Source: Chamaea fasciata (taxonomy: Eukaryota; Chordata; Aves; Passeriformes; Sylviidae). From it: a DNA stretch of 64,000 bases. Positions 35,740 to 49,579 of the stretch are shown piece after piece. The stretch lies in NCBI GenBank assembly GCA_029207755.1, contig JARCOQ010000012.1, positions 23,795,740 through 23,859,739 of the forward strand, in the 5' to 3' direction. Made by a program: the position numbers and the translations under genes. Below the pieces are notes generated by a model. It ran no database searches, had not been told where the DNA came from, and saw nothing but the letters and a program-made list of their open reading frames with translations. The stretch's first letter is position 1. Every line of letters begins with the position of its first letter.

Positions 35740-36909
35740 CTAAGAAAAGATAGGCAAACCTCAGATTCCAAGGCCAGAAGAGGGATAAAAACCCTACTTG
35801 AGCAGTCACCTCTCTCTCGAGATTGTAATTCAACAGCCTCTTGTGTCAAGGAAAAGATTTTGTGGTAGCCAGCTAATGCCATCCTTCCAGCCAAAGTGCC
35901 TTCTACTTTACTGTATATGCCCTTTCCTTGCAAATGAACTGCAGGTCCCATTTCCTATCCTCAGAAAGAAAGAAATTTCTTATATTTTTTATATTTTTGG
36001 TTTATTAGTGCTGGAGAAGGGATTTACACCCTTGTTCCTACTGAGAATATTAATCTCAGCATATCAAGAACAACTTTATTTTTGCCTGTAACAGGTGTTA
36101 CTCAGAAATCTCAAACAACAAATTTTTGAAATGCTATAAAAGTAATGATTTGGAAGTTTTATATAGTTTTCTGCATAAATGATATGAAAATATTTTGCTC
36201 CTGCACCTGCCTACTCTTTACATTAGCATAATTATTCATATCTTAAAAAACACATCAGTGGCATCTGGTTAGATGAACAGAAATATTGGAGCTTTGTCCA
36301 TCTGTAAAGCATCTGCCATGACAGGAAAATGTCTGTGTTTTTATTATTTAAAAAAAATAGGTGAGGGTTGTTTTGTTGTTTTTCTTTGATCAGTAGGTCC
36401 TCAGTTTTATTTTCTTACTTAACCTAAGAACCACCAGATGTTGTTAAACTGTTTGTTCCAGTAAGTATTTCCTTTAAAAATGAGGTTCCAGACATGGCCA
36501 CAATTATCACCAGAGCCCACCACAGGCTCCACTGCCTAACACCATTCTGACCATTAGATAATCTTCCCTGGGAAAGAGTTCCCCATTGAAAGTATATTTA
36601 TCTCAGATGTGAATACATCAGGAAGAGAGAATGTAATTTTTCAGAGCTTTTGGACATGTGTAGACTTTTTATAAAGGTGACAAAATAGCTCCTTGGTGCA
36701 GTAATAAATCACTTGGTTGTGCAGGAATTTTACACTGGGCAGGTAAAAGCTTTCCATATGGATATAAATTAAAATGTATGTTAAGATATTCTTCACATCA
36801 GCTAGAAGTGGCTTCTGCCTGTGGGAGACATGGTATCAGTTGTTACTGAAAACTCTGATGGAACAGTCAGCTGTAGCAATGACAGAAAAACGTGTCTCAC
36901 ATAAAGTCA
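35740..36909. other. Unique non-coding sequence
   Basis: AT-rich, with no gene or repeat seen. Confidence 0.5.
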
Positions 36910-37215
36910 TCAAATTATGGAATGGTTTGGAATGGACCTTAAAGCTCATCCTGTGTCATCCCTGCCATAGGCAGGGATACCTTCAACTGTCCCAGGCTGC
37001 TCCAAGCCCCAGTGTCCAACCTGTCCTTGGATACTGCCAGGGATCGAGGGGCAGCCACAGCTTCTCTGGGAATCCCATTCCAGCATCTCACCACACTCAC
37101 CACCAGCAGTTTCTTCCCTATATCCAATCTAAATTTCCCCTCTTTCAATGTGAATCCATTCCCCTTTGCCCTGTCACTGCAGTTCCTGATGAATTGTCCC
37201 TCTCCTGTCTTCTGA
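36910..37215 (-). mobile_element. CR1 LINE fragment, 3' end
   Basis: The plus strand reads AATTATGGAATGGTTTGGAA and then CCCAGGCTGCTCCAAGCCCC, the reverse complement of a CR1 3' end. It is 5'-truncated and on the minus strand. The 160-codon frame at 36774-37256 runs through it and is not a gene. Confidence 0.88.
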
Positions 37216-40102
37216 CATCATCTCAGTACTGGATCATTTCCCATCTATCTGTTTGAATGGTATTTCAACTTCATCACTTTCACTGGGGATTTTTTCAAAA
37301 TCTATCAGAAAGTTCTGTCTAGGAAGGGAAATGAATGCTTGAAGTCAGGTTACAAAACGAACAATCCCTCTGCAGCTGTGACATGAGGGTATTGACTTGA
37401 ATGATGGCTTTTTAATACTTTGACGTGTTTTTGGATGGCAAAAAAGATTTACTATATGGAGCAAGAAATAGTAAGTCATTTTGTGACAAGATTAGTAAGT
37501 GTATTTATATAATTTAAAGCATTTTAAAGGAAAACTTAGGATGGGTACATTTTAATCCCACTGTGTTCAGGATTAAAAATCAGTTTAGCAAAAACATACT
37601 CCTCGAGCTTTTTTTTTACTGTTTTTTTTTTCTGGTATTACAGCCTGCTGTTTGAATTGTCAAAGATGTGTAAGAAGTTTTAAGAGATGCGTCAAGCTGA
37701 CACAAAATATTTTATAAGGCTTTACTTTTCCTAGTTACAGTGTGTCTTATTTGGCAAGCTTTCTTTTGCCTGACAATGGATTTTTATTTTCTAACTCCTT
37801 CATCACTCACACAAAAATTATAACAAGAGCAAAATCTACATATGATTTGAGCAAGAAATTCTGTGATCATTTTGGCTTTCAGGACAGATCAATCACCTCA
37901 GTAATCAGTGGCTCTAGTCATTTATAATGCAGAGACTTTTTCAGTTAGTTTACCAATCACTTCAGCTTGATTTCTAGAATGTACTTAAAACATGAAGTAT
38001 TATACAAGCAGAATAATAAAAACAAGTCCCAGCCAAGTGTGGTGTTCCACAAATTTGCACTAGTTTGTGTCTGAAAATGGGGGTGTTCAATATCCCTCAG
38101 AATATCTCAGAATCTACTTCTAAATCTCACCTAAAACAGAAAGAGTATAAGATCTGACACCTGTTTTTCATAACTTTGTTTTTATCTTGTATGCAAGAGC
38201 AGAAGACTTGTAACAGAAAGAAAAGTACTGCACTGTAAGAAAAAAACATTGTCCCCAGCCACATCTCGGAACAATTATCTATCAAGAACCGCAATTCTTC
38301 ATCACAAATAATCTTGAAGTAAATAGAGTATAATAAAAAAAAAATTCCTCTCTTTCTTTCATTGCTAATTAAAAAAATGTATTTTAGCATAAGAAGAGGA
38401 ATCATTTTTCCTAATTTTCATTTATCAGGATCAGTAATTTCAAAAGGACTAATGCCCTGAAGGTAGTATGGTACCTTATTTGGGAAGTTCTTACCAGAAT
38501 ATTGGAATCTGAATAGCAAAAACTTCGTTAGATACCACACAAAACAAATGTTCATTAGGCAATAAAGTTATTTAACTAAAATAATTAAACAGTTAACTAC
38601 TTTCATTTCCTGCTGTCTTGTGTAACCTGCTAAGCTACAGTGAGTGTTATAAAGCCATCCCTTCTGCTGGTCACCTCAGTTTCACTCCTTTATTTGTTCT
38701 TGTTGAGTTCTTGTTCCCTGAAAGCCACAATATCCAATTTTTCCAAGGATTTTTTAATCATATGGTGTCATGTTAAATGCAGACAACACATTTTGCTATC
38801 AATTTTTATTTTGATCAACTTCAGATCAAGTTTTTGTGCAAAAATCAGGGACTGATTCAGAGCATGCAGAGAAGGGTAGGACTTAATATGCCTGACATTG
38901 CTAAGATAAAGTTTTAATAACAAAACTTTTAATTAGATGGCCCATAAAACCCTTGTGAGTCAGCAAGTATTGGTTTGTAAGAGATGGGTAACCAAAAGAA
39001 ATGGTCACAGTTATTCAATTCTCCTGAATTTAATAAGGCTATTATTGAGATGATATTTAAATTTCCTTTCTATGTATTCAGCTTCTCAAAAATCGGTACT
39101 TCTCAAAACCAGTCTTTTCCACAGAATTTAAAATTAGGAAAATTTTGTAATCAAAAATTTTGCCAACGCACTAATATAGATAAAATAGATATACAATGGA
39201 GAGTGCAAAATTATTTTGAAGGCAAAGATAACTTCCCCTTCCAACCAATTTCATGCAGATTTTCCCATTATTTACCTGTTTTGGTGCTTGTTTTCTGCAA
39301 GCACTGTACATTGTTCAGCTGCTATTGCTCAGCAAAAGATTTCTTCTTACCACAGCCTGTAAGTTTTCATACAAAGATAATTTTAGATCCAAACTAACTC
39401 TGTTTCTTTTAAGACAAATGAGCTTTGCCTGGCAACAGCAACTTTCGGGATAGTAACATTACTAAATTCCAAGTGCAGTCTGGCAAAAATATTTTCCTGG
39501 TCTTTTGAAGATCTGGCAGCATTTATAAAATTGTTCCTGCAGACATATCAATAGAGAGACGGGGTTTGTGTGCACATACACACACTGTCATCTGCCTCTG
39601 TATCCATGGCTTTCACTGCTGCTCAAGCAGAACTTCATGTTCCTGTATGATATGAGTCAGGGCCAGATAAAAATGGCCAATAAATGTGCCAGAGCATATC
39701 CAGGACTTCTCAATCATTTAAACCACTTTCAATTTGTGGCATTTCATAGGGAAGCAGGGAAGTGTCACCAGGATCTAGTGGGAGACGAAAGGAGGGAAGG
39801 ATTGTATAACATTTTTGGGTCCCAGGAGAGTAAGAAGAGCTGTGAGGGACCAGGAGAGGCCATAAATCACCGCAGCTCTATGGGCAGCATGGGGAATTTC
39901 TCTTCCTCTTTCTCTCCCAGTTTTCCAGTCCAATTCCTATCCTTGATCCCCTCTATCCCCCCATACAACCCAGCCCACCCTCTCACAAAGATCCCTGCAG
40001 GATGCTGAAAGAAACACTTTTCTTTATCCCTCACCCTCCTGTAACCCCTCAGGGGCTGGGGAAATGGCTGGAGAGGACAGGAGAGGAGGGCCTGGAGATT
40101 TT
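37216..40102. other. Unique non-coding sequence
   Basis: About 2.9 kb of AT-rich sequence. The plus-strand frames at 38984-39397 and 39568-40008 are the longest but show no domain, splice context or coding-like composition that I can defend. Confidence 0.5.
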
Positions 40103-40130
40103 GGGGGGGGCGGGGGGGCGGGGGAGAGGG
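40103..40130 (+). repeat. G-run cluster, possible G-quadruplex
   Basis: G8, G7, G5 and G3 runs are separated by single C or AGA spacers. The cluster lies a few bases left of the LTR copy B target duplication. Confidence 0.8.
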
Positions 40131-40138
40131 TTCTCCAG

Positions 40139-41204
40139 TACGACGGTGCAGTGCCTCTCCAGGGGCTTTCGCCCGTGCTTCCTGGCCAGTTCTGGCACTG
40201 ATGTCGCAAAAAGGTACAGTTCTGTATCTGGGAATACAGTTCCGATCTGTGGGTCCTTGCCTCAGCAGAAGCGTGAACCATGCGAGAAAGAAAGGGATGG
40301 AACTCTGGTGGGGAACTTCAACTGGGTTTTATTAAATGTACACAACTTCCTTTCACCCAGGAGTCAGCCCGCCGAAGCCTGCTGAACCTGGGGGTTTTCA
40401 CCTTTCAATCTGGGGGTGGGGGAGTGGGGAGGATACAACTTGGAACCAATCCAGAACAGGAAGGGAGTGACTCTGAACTGAAACTACAAACCATAGAACA
40501 AATCATGAAACAAAGGGGGAAGGGGAACCTGGACCGCACCAATCACTTGTTGCAGAATTTCTTAGAGAAGGTGGACATGAATTGTATTTGGACTGTAGTT
40601 GAATCACCCAGACTGGGCCTCAGCATTGAGGCCTGCAGTAGTTAGTGGCGCAGGTAGAAATTCAGTGCCAAGAGTATGGCACAGTTAGAATTACAGTTTA
40701 AGGTGTTAGCAAGGGTCAGAGGGTTTTCTAGTAGTTGGCAAGTACAGTAATTAGTGTGGACACAGTAGCTACCTTAAGAGTTTGTTCAACAATGGGTGTT
40801 TGCATTCTTCCCTGTGCTGTATGCCAATAAGAATACACCTGTATTCTTATGAATGTAAACTATGTAGAACTGTATAAAACCTGCCATTTTAGATGGAATA
40901 AACGGAAAATGTAGCATTAATCATATTGATCGGATCTGCGTTTTTGCTCTCACTCAGCTTCCCATTATTTTAGGGTTTCCTCGCTAGTATTACTCAAACT
41001 CCTCACCAGAACTTTCTAGTGGTCAGGGTGAGGCTTCAAAGTGACAGGCAGCACCCAGGTGTCACATAACAATAATGGATTGATAAATAACTGGGGCAAA
41101 CCATTATGGGACAATACATAGACATATGGGAAAAACCATTCTAAAGCAGTAAAAGACAACCATATATATATAAAACTGGGAAAACTTCAAAACACACCAC
41201 TACA
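40139..41204 (+). mobile_element. Solo LTR, ~1 kb family, copy B
   Basis: A 1,066-bp block flanked by the exact 6-bp duplication CTCCAG (40133-40138 and 41205-41210). It ends CCACTACA. The TATA box is at 40873-40879 and AATAAA at 40897-40902, so it is on the plus strand. Within the shared region I see only about two differences from copy A (near 41053 and 41074), apart from five transitions in the first 12 bases. It retains about 69 bp near the right end that copy A lacks. Because the target duplications differ, the two copies are separate insertions, not one segmental duplication. Confidence 0.88.
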
Positions 41205-41210
41205 CTCCAG

Positions 41211-44190
41211 CTTTGTCTCAGGAGCAGAGGCTGGGTGTTGCTGTTCCCCCTCCCCAGCTGTGGCACAGGAGTTACTGTGTCACCTCCTCCTACTGCAGCA
41301 GCTACTGTCATTACCATTAAATTGGCTGTGCTGGAAGAAGTGATGACGATGGGCCAATCCTGCTCTGCTTGGCTGAGGGATGATGCAGGGAATCATTAGC
41401 AAAGAATTAATCTTGTTATGTGAAAAATGTAACAAGAGGGGAAAATGTCAGCTATTAAATGCACACAGTCACTCAGAGAGTTTACTCTAAAGAGATAACC
41501 ATCCTTTAAATAAAAGTGAAGAACTGTAAAATTGTTTTAATTATCCAATCAGATTGACTGAGTGTAATGTTATATAGAATACTTTGATTTTGAATTGAAC
41601 AAAGAAGAAAATTACTTAAGGACCTGTTTCTATCATGTCCTAACCTTCCTGTGGTAAATTTGAATGTTTTTCTTTCTAAATATAGTCTCATCTTTCTTTT
41701 GAACATCATTTTTTAAAATGCATTCAGTTCAACAGGTAGCAATATAATAAGCATGGATATAATTTTTTGTTTCTAGTAATTGATATAAAATGGCCCATAT
41801 GAATCAGTTTGAATGATTGAAAGCCTTATAATAATTTAGACTTGGGACAAAATCTCCCTGTAAAATCTCTATGTAAAGTTAGGATGATAATCCTAAATGA
41901 TTTAGTAACCATCATGAAGTGAAGACAAAAGACTTGAAAAGTTTACAGGCATCAAACAGATTTGTTTCTTTTTCTCTGATGATTTTTCATGCCTTTGACC
42001 TTGTTGTAAAACTACTGAGCCAAGGGAAAGAGAAAAGATACGCCTTCAAATAAAAGCAAACTCCTTTAAATACATATTTGATGGAAGGTCGGATTCATAG
42101 CTTAAAAGCTGTATCTTCCACATCCAACCATTTATAGAGATTTTGAAGCTCTCCCTGCTCACATGAGGAAATGACTTTTGCTTGTAAGTCAACAAAGCAG
42201 AGGAAAATTGGAGAACAACAGCATCATTCTGGAGTTCCATAGGGAAAAACTCTGACACTGCCGTCATGTTTTCGATCACATCTACCTCAAACTCTGTTCC
42301 AAAATAACAGCGATCCTATTAATCACTTCTGATTATCATCCCAAACCTGACATACTAATTTGGCTACAAAAGAAATCTGAAGTGTCATCTGTATTTTTCC
42401 TTTGTTGTGCTAATCAACAGCAAAGGCTGGGTTACTTTTCCTCAGTGCCACTTGCTAACTGAAAATTAATCTGCCCAGTTATTTTTTCCTCCTCGACAAA
42501 CACAAGAAGACTTTGAATTTCTTATAACTTTTTTTGTTAAATCAGAGACCTGTCTTTTCATGATGAAAGATGAAAGACAATTCCCTTCCGAAGTCATATT
42601 GGGGAAGTTCTCCTTTTGGAACATATAACCTGAAATACAAAAATAGCATGGGATTTGTGGTTAAGGATTCCTACCTCCTAAACTTTCCTTGAGTTTATAA
42701 GGACTTTAAATTACAAATTACTTTGTGATTCTTAAATAGAGGAAAAGTTAGATTCATATTTATAATGGTTTTTCCTCAACAGAATTCTTTGAACATCTAT
42801 TTTATTAATATTATGGCAGCATGAAAGTGATACACTTGGTATATAATGTTGGATTAAATTAAAATTCAAATCTTTAGCAGTTATTTCATTTTATAAAGAC
42901 TGATATGTTTTTAAAGAGTGGATTTGAGACAGAATTCTTTTCTACTTAATCAGTTGCTTAAAACAAATAGTTTACAAGTGTCACGCTGTAGTGTAATTTC
43001 ATCTGGATCAAATGTAAAGTGAAATAGCGAAAAAGATTGAATATTTTCCTAAAGAGATGTTATTGTTCATATCCATAATCTGTTAATCCTACAGGGACAA
43101 TGGCTAACTCTAGTTGATGTTTACTTAAAGAAGGGAGGGATTTATTCACATTATGGGTAAATTGGCCAACATTCCTACTAACAGTTTCTGTTGGTTACAG
43201 TTGTACTCAGTTTGGGCTGAAATATCCCATTTTCTTTGAAAAATGTCTATCAGAATTAGTTCATTAGTTTCTGAAAACAAGAGTCAGGAAATAACTTTTC
43301 CCCTTGTTATAAAATTTATGGTTATCTTATCTTCCATTGTTTGTGTCATCTATGATTCTGAGATTTGGCAGAGGTTGCTGTGCATGTCAAGGGTGCACTT
43401 TTTGCCATCCTCTCAAAAGTCACCCAATTGTGACAGTTCCAGCCATTGAAAACTGCAGCTTGCCTATGCCCAGATAATTACTGGTTCCGCAAACCCAAAT
43501 TTTTTTTAAGAATTCAAAGATTATGAATCTGGATAACTGTAGGTCAAGTGGGCTATTTTAACTAAGGAGAAAAAACATGCTTTTCAACTTTTCCCAGCAA
43601 GAAAAAGAAAAAAATGAAGGGATTAATATCAAAGCCTCATAAATATTCAAAGGTATAGGGCCAAGATGAAAGGTTTGGAGCAGTGAAATTGGCACAAATT
43701 GTTGGAGAGAGGCAAGGACTTGGAACAAAGACAAAGGAAGACTTGAACATTTTTGCAAGGAGATCTGTGCAGCAGTTTAGGGCTGATGAATTAAAAGGAA
43801 GAGAGATACATATAAAAAAAGCAGTAATTCAAAAAGAATGGAATGGGAAGCAATAATTATGAAAAAAAATCCTGCAGGTTGAGGAAAAGGACCACAGTGG
43901 AGAAACAGAGCAGATCAAAAGCAAGGTGGAAATGGGAAAGCAACTTGGAGCAGGGAAAGCGTCTATGTACAATATACAAGCGTAAAGAGAATTAGGCACT
44001 ATGTGTAGTAGGATTATGAGAAGGGAGAGAGAAACAGGGGCAGAGAAAATACAATAGCAGCAGGTTGGAGGGCATGAAACATAAGATAGGAAGATAGGAG
44101 TTAAAACAACACCCCCCCCCCCCCAACCTTAATTTTCCATACTAGAGCCTGGAAAACAATCCATGGATGACTTCCACTTTACTCTGTGTG
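41211..44190. other. Unique non-coding sequence
   Basis: About 3 kb of AT-rich sequence, with a C16 run at about 44110-44125. I recognise no gene. The minus-strand frame 42046-42279 carries no domain. Confidence 0.5.
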
Positions 44191-44957
44191 TGTCTTGGGT
44201 TTTGTAACCAAAAAAATGTTTATTTTATTCCATCTATTGAAACCCAGTTGGGGAGATTTTTTCTTTATCTGTTGTAAGTCCAGGAGGGGGGGGTAACTAC
44301 CTTCTCTGATAACAGTCCAGCTGTTAAAAACCGGGTGGAGCAGTGTTGTTTGTCTCAGCTCAGATGGGGCAGTGTTGCTTATCTCTTCATTGTTCCAATA
44401 CCCCCATGGGAATATCTTCTGTTAATGGACCATTAAAGGTCACCAATGACATGACACATTACGTCATACTATTGTAAAATGCTCTACCCAGGGAGGAGCC
44501 AAACCATCTTCACCTAGACAAAAGGAGCCACAAGTGTCACCAATCATCCAGAGTTTTCCACTGGGTTCCTGGAGGAAGACCAGACCCATCTCACCATTAC
44601 TAGACCCTTTCTCTGCAGGACCATTTCTACTCCAACAGACCCACATCTGCCACTCCAGGAGGGCTTACTTTGGACTGCTTCCAACACCCTGACCAACAGG
44701 GCGTCAGGTTGTATTTCTGAATCTGTCAGGGTTTTCTAGGATTTCTTGTTTGTTTGTTTGCTTGCTTATTCTTCTGTACTACAACATTTGGTTTTTTTAT
44801 ATCCCTAGTAAAGAACTGCTATACCTATTCCCAAAATCTTTGCCTGACAGCCTTTTAATTGAAAATTTATTGTAATTTGGAAAGGGGGAGAGGGACTTGC
44901 ATTCCAAGGGAGACTCCAATCTTCCCTGACAGATACTTGTCTATCTAAACCAAGACA
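44191..44957 (-). mobile_element. ERVL-type solo LTR
   Basis: A 767-bp LTR from TGTCTTGGGTTTTG to TCTAAACCAAGACA. The duplication GTGTG flanks it exactly (44186-44190 and 44958-44962). TTTATTTTATT near 44219 gives AATAAA on the minus strand, close to that strand's LTR end. It is an intact, opposite-strand relative of the interrupted LTR at 18179-19333. Confidence 0.9.
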
Positions 44958-44962
44958 GTGTG

Positions 44963-45727
44963 AAACTCACTGTTTGTGTCTAGACGACACCTTGTCTTGT
45001 GCTGATTTGGGATGTGCTGCTTCCTCCATGGCCAGCGTAGCCCTAGTGCACCAAATACATTATCTCACTGATAACAGCCCTGGGAATCCATGTGTGCTCA
45101 GAGTCCAGCTCATTTTCCGTAAATCTAATACAAATGCTGAAAAATTGTATCCCAGTACTATTATAACACATAACAAATGCCATCATTAAATTCTGTGCTG
45201 CCAATGGCTGGGAATTATGTACATTCAGGATGTGTGGCACCTTGCATGTTTGTCCCAGTATTCCCCCCAGGACTCATGACATGTTTTGTTGACTTGCTTG
45301 ATGGATGAAGGTTGCTGTTCATAGAACTTCTACTCCACTTGTTGTAGGAGGTGAGAAACGAATAATGAAAGAGGCAGGACATTCAGGAATCAGGAATGTG
45401 CATTTACAGTCTGTATTAAAGCATTTGAGTATCATCAGACTGTTGCCTGTGCCACAGAAGTCCTTCCCAGGGCTTTTCCAGAGGATTCCTAGCTGTTTTC
45501 ACAAGCCAAAGTAGAGGCCTCACAGCTGCCACCAAAACCAGTGGAAGTCATTGAAAAAAATTAACAGATATATGGGATAAATGAGTGGCATTTCAGATTA
45601 GACTTCCAAAATGGACCACCTGACTCCATCTATCTCTTAATGAAGAGAGATGGTGTCAGCTCATCTCGGGTATTCCAAAAATCCTGTCAGACTCAGAGCT
45701 TGTACAAAGGATTATTACAGGACCCAG
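44963..45727. other. Unique non-coding sequence
   Basis: I see no gene or repeat here. Confidence 0.5.
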
Positions 45728-45810
45728 AATCACAGGGCCGTAAAACAATTCAGGTTGAAGGGATGGCAGGAGGCCACCCAGACCATTCCTACAGCCATTC
45801 TAAGGTCCAC
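45728..45810 (-). mobile_element. Possible CR1 3' terminus remnant
   Basis: CAGAATCACAGGGCC followed by ATTCAGGTTGAAGGGATGGC resembles the reverse complement of a CR1 terminus, but it is short and diverged. A C-rich tract follows at about 45832-45871. Confidence 0.45.
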
Positions 45811-45871
45811 GTAAGAGTCACTCTGTCAATCCCACCCCCGCCACCCCCCCACCCCTGACCCCCCTCCCCCC

Positions 45872-48800
45872 GTTTGGTGTCATTGACACTGATATCAGCC
45901 CCATTTTGTCAAAGTGCCACACAGGAAATGACACAAACCCCCTTTGTATTAAAACATATGAGACTGGATATTATTGTCAGTGGATAATAGTGATTTTACA
46001 TAAGTAAAATTTAGAAAATTATCATTTTCTAAGCCTTCACTGTCCTTACATTGGATTGGATTGTCCTGTGGCAGAAGCCTGAAACCCATAAAACTCAGAA
46101 AATGCTTTAATGCAGAGCAAACACAATCATTTGCTCCATAAGATAGAAATATTTGTTAGTGTGTTACTTTAAAAGTACCTGAATGGGGAAATACTTGACT
46201 TTGTCAAAAACATTAGGCTATCCAAATTGAAACAAAATCATTATTGCTTTTCACTAGTGCAAATGAGACTAACTACAAATAAACTAAAATAGTAGGCAAG
46301 GAAAATAATTTCAAACCCAAATGCAAGCAAGAGAATGCTAAATTTTAACACTTTAAAAAACCACTTAAACTTGTAACACTTAAGAATCCACAAGTATCTG
46401 ATTTTATATCATGTGTTTAAAATCACCCTGTGTCACCATTAATCCAATCAGTTAACTTTCCAGCAAGATCTTCATTTACTAGAAGTGACAGGAGACTGGA
46501 ATGGAGGGAACTTGGGAAACATCAAGGAAATAATTAAATAGCAAAGCCAGCATCTGGCCATATCAATGAGCTCCAGCAGGACCAGGCTGCACCTTCCTCA
46601 AGCTAATCTGTAAAAATTTTTTCTCAGATGAGATTCTTGCTGAAACCCCAAGTGTGCTGGACTGGAAATGCTGCCTTAGATCCAGGTTTTCAAGTCAGAA
46701 CCACTCAGGCTGAGCTCTCAGTTGTAATGGGACTCAAGTTATCCCACTCATAAACATCAGCCACAGGTAAAAGAGAAACAGAAGGACAGAAGGAAAAGAG
46801 AAGCATCTAAAAATATTAAATCTGACTGGGAGAGCAAAAGAGAAACAAGAAGTCTGAGTGAAAATATTGAAGGAATTGTGGAAGTTTCTGGTCTAAAACA
46901 AATCCTTGAAGTATATGCCTGGCCACCTAGAAAAGGTATAATGATTTCATAAGTAAATTTCTGTGAAACATAAAGATTTAGCAGAAAAGGACATGGGAGT
47001 GGAAAAAGCTATTTAAAATTATTTATTAATAATTTGTTAATATTTTTATCAACTGTGCTGGACTATAGTATAAATCTCTTCCTGTATCCTGTTAAAAACC
47101 CAGCTGTTCCCATATCCCAACCACATTTCTGCCCCAGTGATTTATGCACTTGATTTATATTATTGCCTCATTATACATCCAGGTAGCTGCTGATTTTTAG
47201 TACAGAATTTAAATGTTGGCTTAACATACAGTCTCCAACTATTTCTTCTTTTTTTCAGTGGATAAGTTCCTCATCTGTATAAAAGGACATTTCATTCATG
47301 TATAAAAGTTCTTTTCATTCTGACCAGTGATTAAATATTTGTTCATTTATTAATGTTTAATTCATGGATGAAATAATGTCTATTTGTCTGTTAGATATGT
47401 AGGATTTGCTTCTATTGCAACTGAATTCAATGACTTTGACCCTTTGGAGCCCTCTATAAGCACAATTAGTATAATCTTCTCCCTAGCTCTCTTTTCCTGC
47501 TTTGTCTGGTTTGTTCAAATTCATCACCTTTCATGCAATTCTACCAAGCGTGTTATCTCAGCTCCTTAGGGGAAGCTTTTGTGGGAGCAAATACCTTGCC
47601 ACTTAATTACATTCCAGGAAATTATTAGATTGCACTCTCCAGTTTATCTTGTAAGGGAAGAAGAGAACTCTGGATATTTTGTTTATAAATTTCATATGCA
47701 CAGCAGATCACCTGTTTGATACAGCTTTACTTTACAGTAAGGACTTCAGTTAAAAGAGATTGGGAGTGATAAAGCCACTTGAAGAACCCTGAGAGCTCTC
47801 AAAGCCTCCCTGCTCTCACACACATGGTTTTATTCTCTCCTCTACGAGCCCAGGATAAAAAAAGAACATGAAATTTCAAAAGAGGTATAAAAAGACAATT
47901 TGAATGGGGTCTCAGGAGCTACTCAGACTGAGGCTGGCAGTAGAAACACCTCATTATAAAATCAGTAAAGCCCCACAGACACTTCAGTGAACACTTTGCT
48001 TTCCCCTTTTTAATAATAAGTTTTCATATTACATTTTATCAAGTATACTAGAAAATACATATATTAACATTTCCATTACACCTCCTCATCCTGCACTACA
48101 CTTTTCTGGGTGTGCAGGTAAATAGCCCTTTATATTTCTCCTGAAAAATCTGATTATTTATCAGTCTGAACCACTACCACACTGTCCTGGAGGAAGTCAC
48201 TGGCCAAACTCATGGAGTCCTGTCAGATTAATATAGTTTTACAGTTTGAGGGTATGCCCTACTAAACAGGTTCATGTAATCCCTTATAAATGGAGATTGC
48301 AGCAGCAAAATCAGTTCTCTAATGTGCACATTAAAGAATTCCTGCTGTACAGTTTGGTATTTTCACAGGATAAGCCAGAAGATAGCATGGACACAATCCA
48401 GAGTTCTCTACTTGGGTCCAAATGAGCTACCTGAAGGCTTAAAGTGCATCAAAAATCTGTCCTGCCCTTACACATCCCTGGGGTTTCAGAAGTGAAGCAT
48501 TTTTCATTGCAGTCCCTTATAATGTCTAATAAAATAAAAACTGGCCTTTACTCAAAGGAGCATTTCCATCCCCTTCTCCGTTACAGATGAGTGACAGAAA
48601 AGCACACAGACATTTTTGTCTGTTTTGCAGGAGTTTGTTGAATACAGAATTTCCATTCATCAAACATTACTCCATCTACAACATTTATTATGTTCACAGG
48701 AATCAAAAAAAGTTTCCAGGTGTTGCATACACTTTATCCAGAAGATTGAATTATCTGTCTATAGTCTAAAATTCAGACTTCTGCAGGTTTTTTCTCCATT

Positions 48801-49197
48801 TTCTTACAGTTTGTCAGCTGGGTTTTAAAGAATGCTGCTCTAGTTACTGTTGAACAAAGTGCATTTGTCTCAGATACTCCTCTAAATTGTGTTACTGACT
48901 ATCCATTATATGTTTTACCTCAAAGTGTGGCTCCCATTGGTGTAGCAGTAGCATTGAATTTTTCTTGTTTGCTATTTTTGTACTGTATCTTCTATGACAT
49001 TGAAGCTCACTACATAAACTGGATATAATCATCTTCTAGTGTAAGGTATTTATAATAGAAAGGCTTGAGCTCCAGGAATGATAACATGCCCCTTCTCTGA
49101 TCAATCACAGCAGCTTCCCAGAAATAATTCACACTTATGCAAATCCTGTGTTTAGGCAGACAAAGAAAAAAAAGGAAAAAAGTCTCAAAAATCTAAG
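45872..49197. other. Unique non-coding sequence, about 3.3 kb
   Basis: AT-rich sequence without recognised genes or elements. Confidence 0.5.
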
Positions 49198-49203
49198 TGT
49201 GGC

Positions 49204-49502
49204 TGTCATGGGGGGCGGGGCACGACCCCAGTCCCAGTTCAGCTGGGTAGCACGTGGTTTAAAAACAAGACAGGTATGATGGATAGCCCAAATACATGAT
49301 TTAATGCATCAAACCATAGGCTGCATCCAAAGATGGTGAGGCATGGTTAACCTGGCATTTTATAGGGTTTTACCTGGGCAGGTGTCCAATCTTGATTAAA
49401 GGACAGGGGCATGACCTTTTAAGTCTAAGGTCTTGAACCAACAGGGCTTACTCAATTAGCATCTTTTTAACATCCCACCTCCCAGGGTCTCAGGTTTCCA
49501 CA
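49204..49502 (-). mobile_element. ERVK-type solo LTR
   Basis: A 299-bp LTR from TGTCATGGGGGG to AGGTTTCCACA. The 6-bp duplication TGTGGC flanks it exactly (49198-49203 and 49503-49508). CATTTTATAGGG near 49358 reads as a TATA box, and TTTAAT near 49301 as ATTAAA, on the minus strand. Confidence 0.88.
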
Positions 49503-49579
49503 TGTGGCAAATCCCCAAAAGAAAGACACCAAAATGATACAATTTACACCATCACAGGAAAGGGTCACACAGATGCCTA

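Noticed and set aside
36774..37256. 160-codon frame
   Set aside because: Its C-terminal two-thirds is antisense CR1 sequence and its start is in unique AT-rich DNA.
38984..39397. 137-codon plus-strand frame in unique sequence
   Set aside because: No domain, no splice context and AT-rich composition. Chance is the simplest explanation, though conservation was not testable.
11771..41204. Copies A and B as the two LTRs of one giant insertion, or as a segmental duplication
   Set aside because: Each has its own distinct 6-bp target duplication and unrelated flanks.
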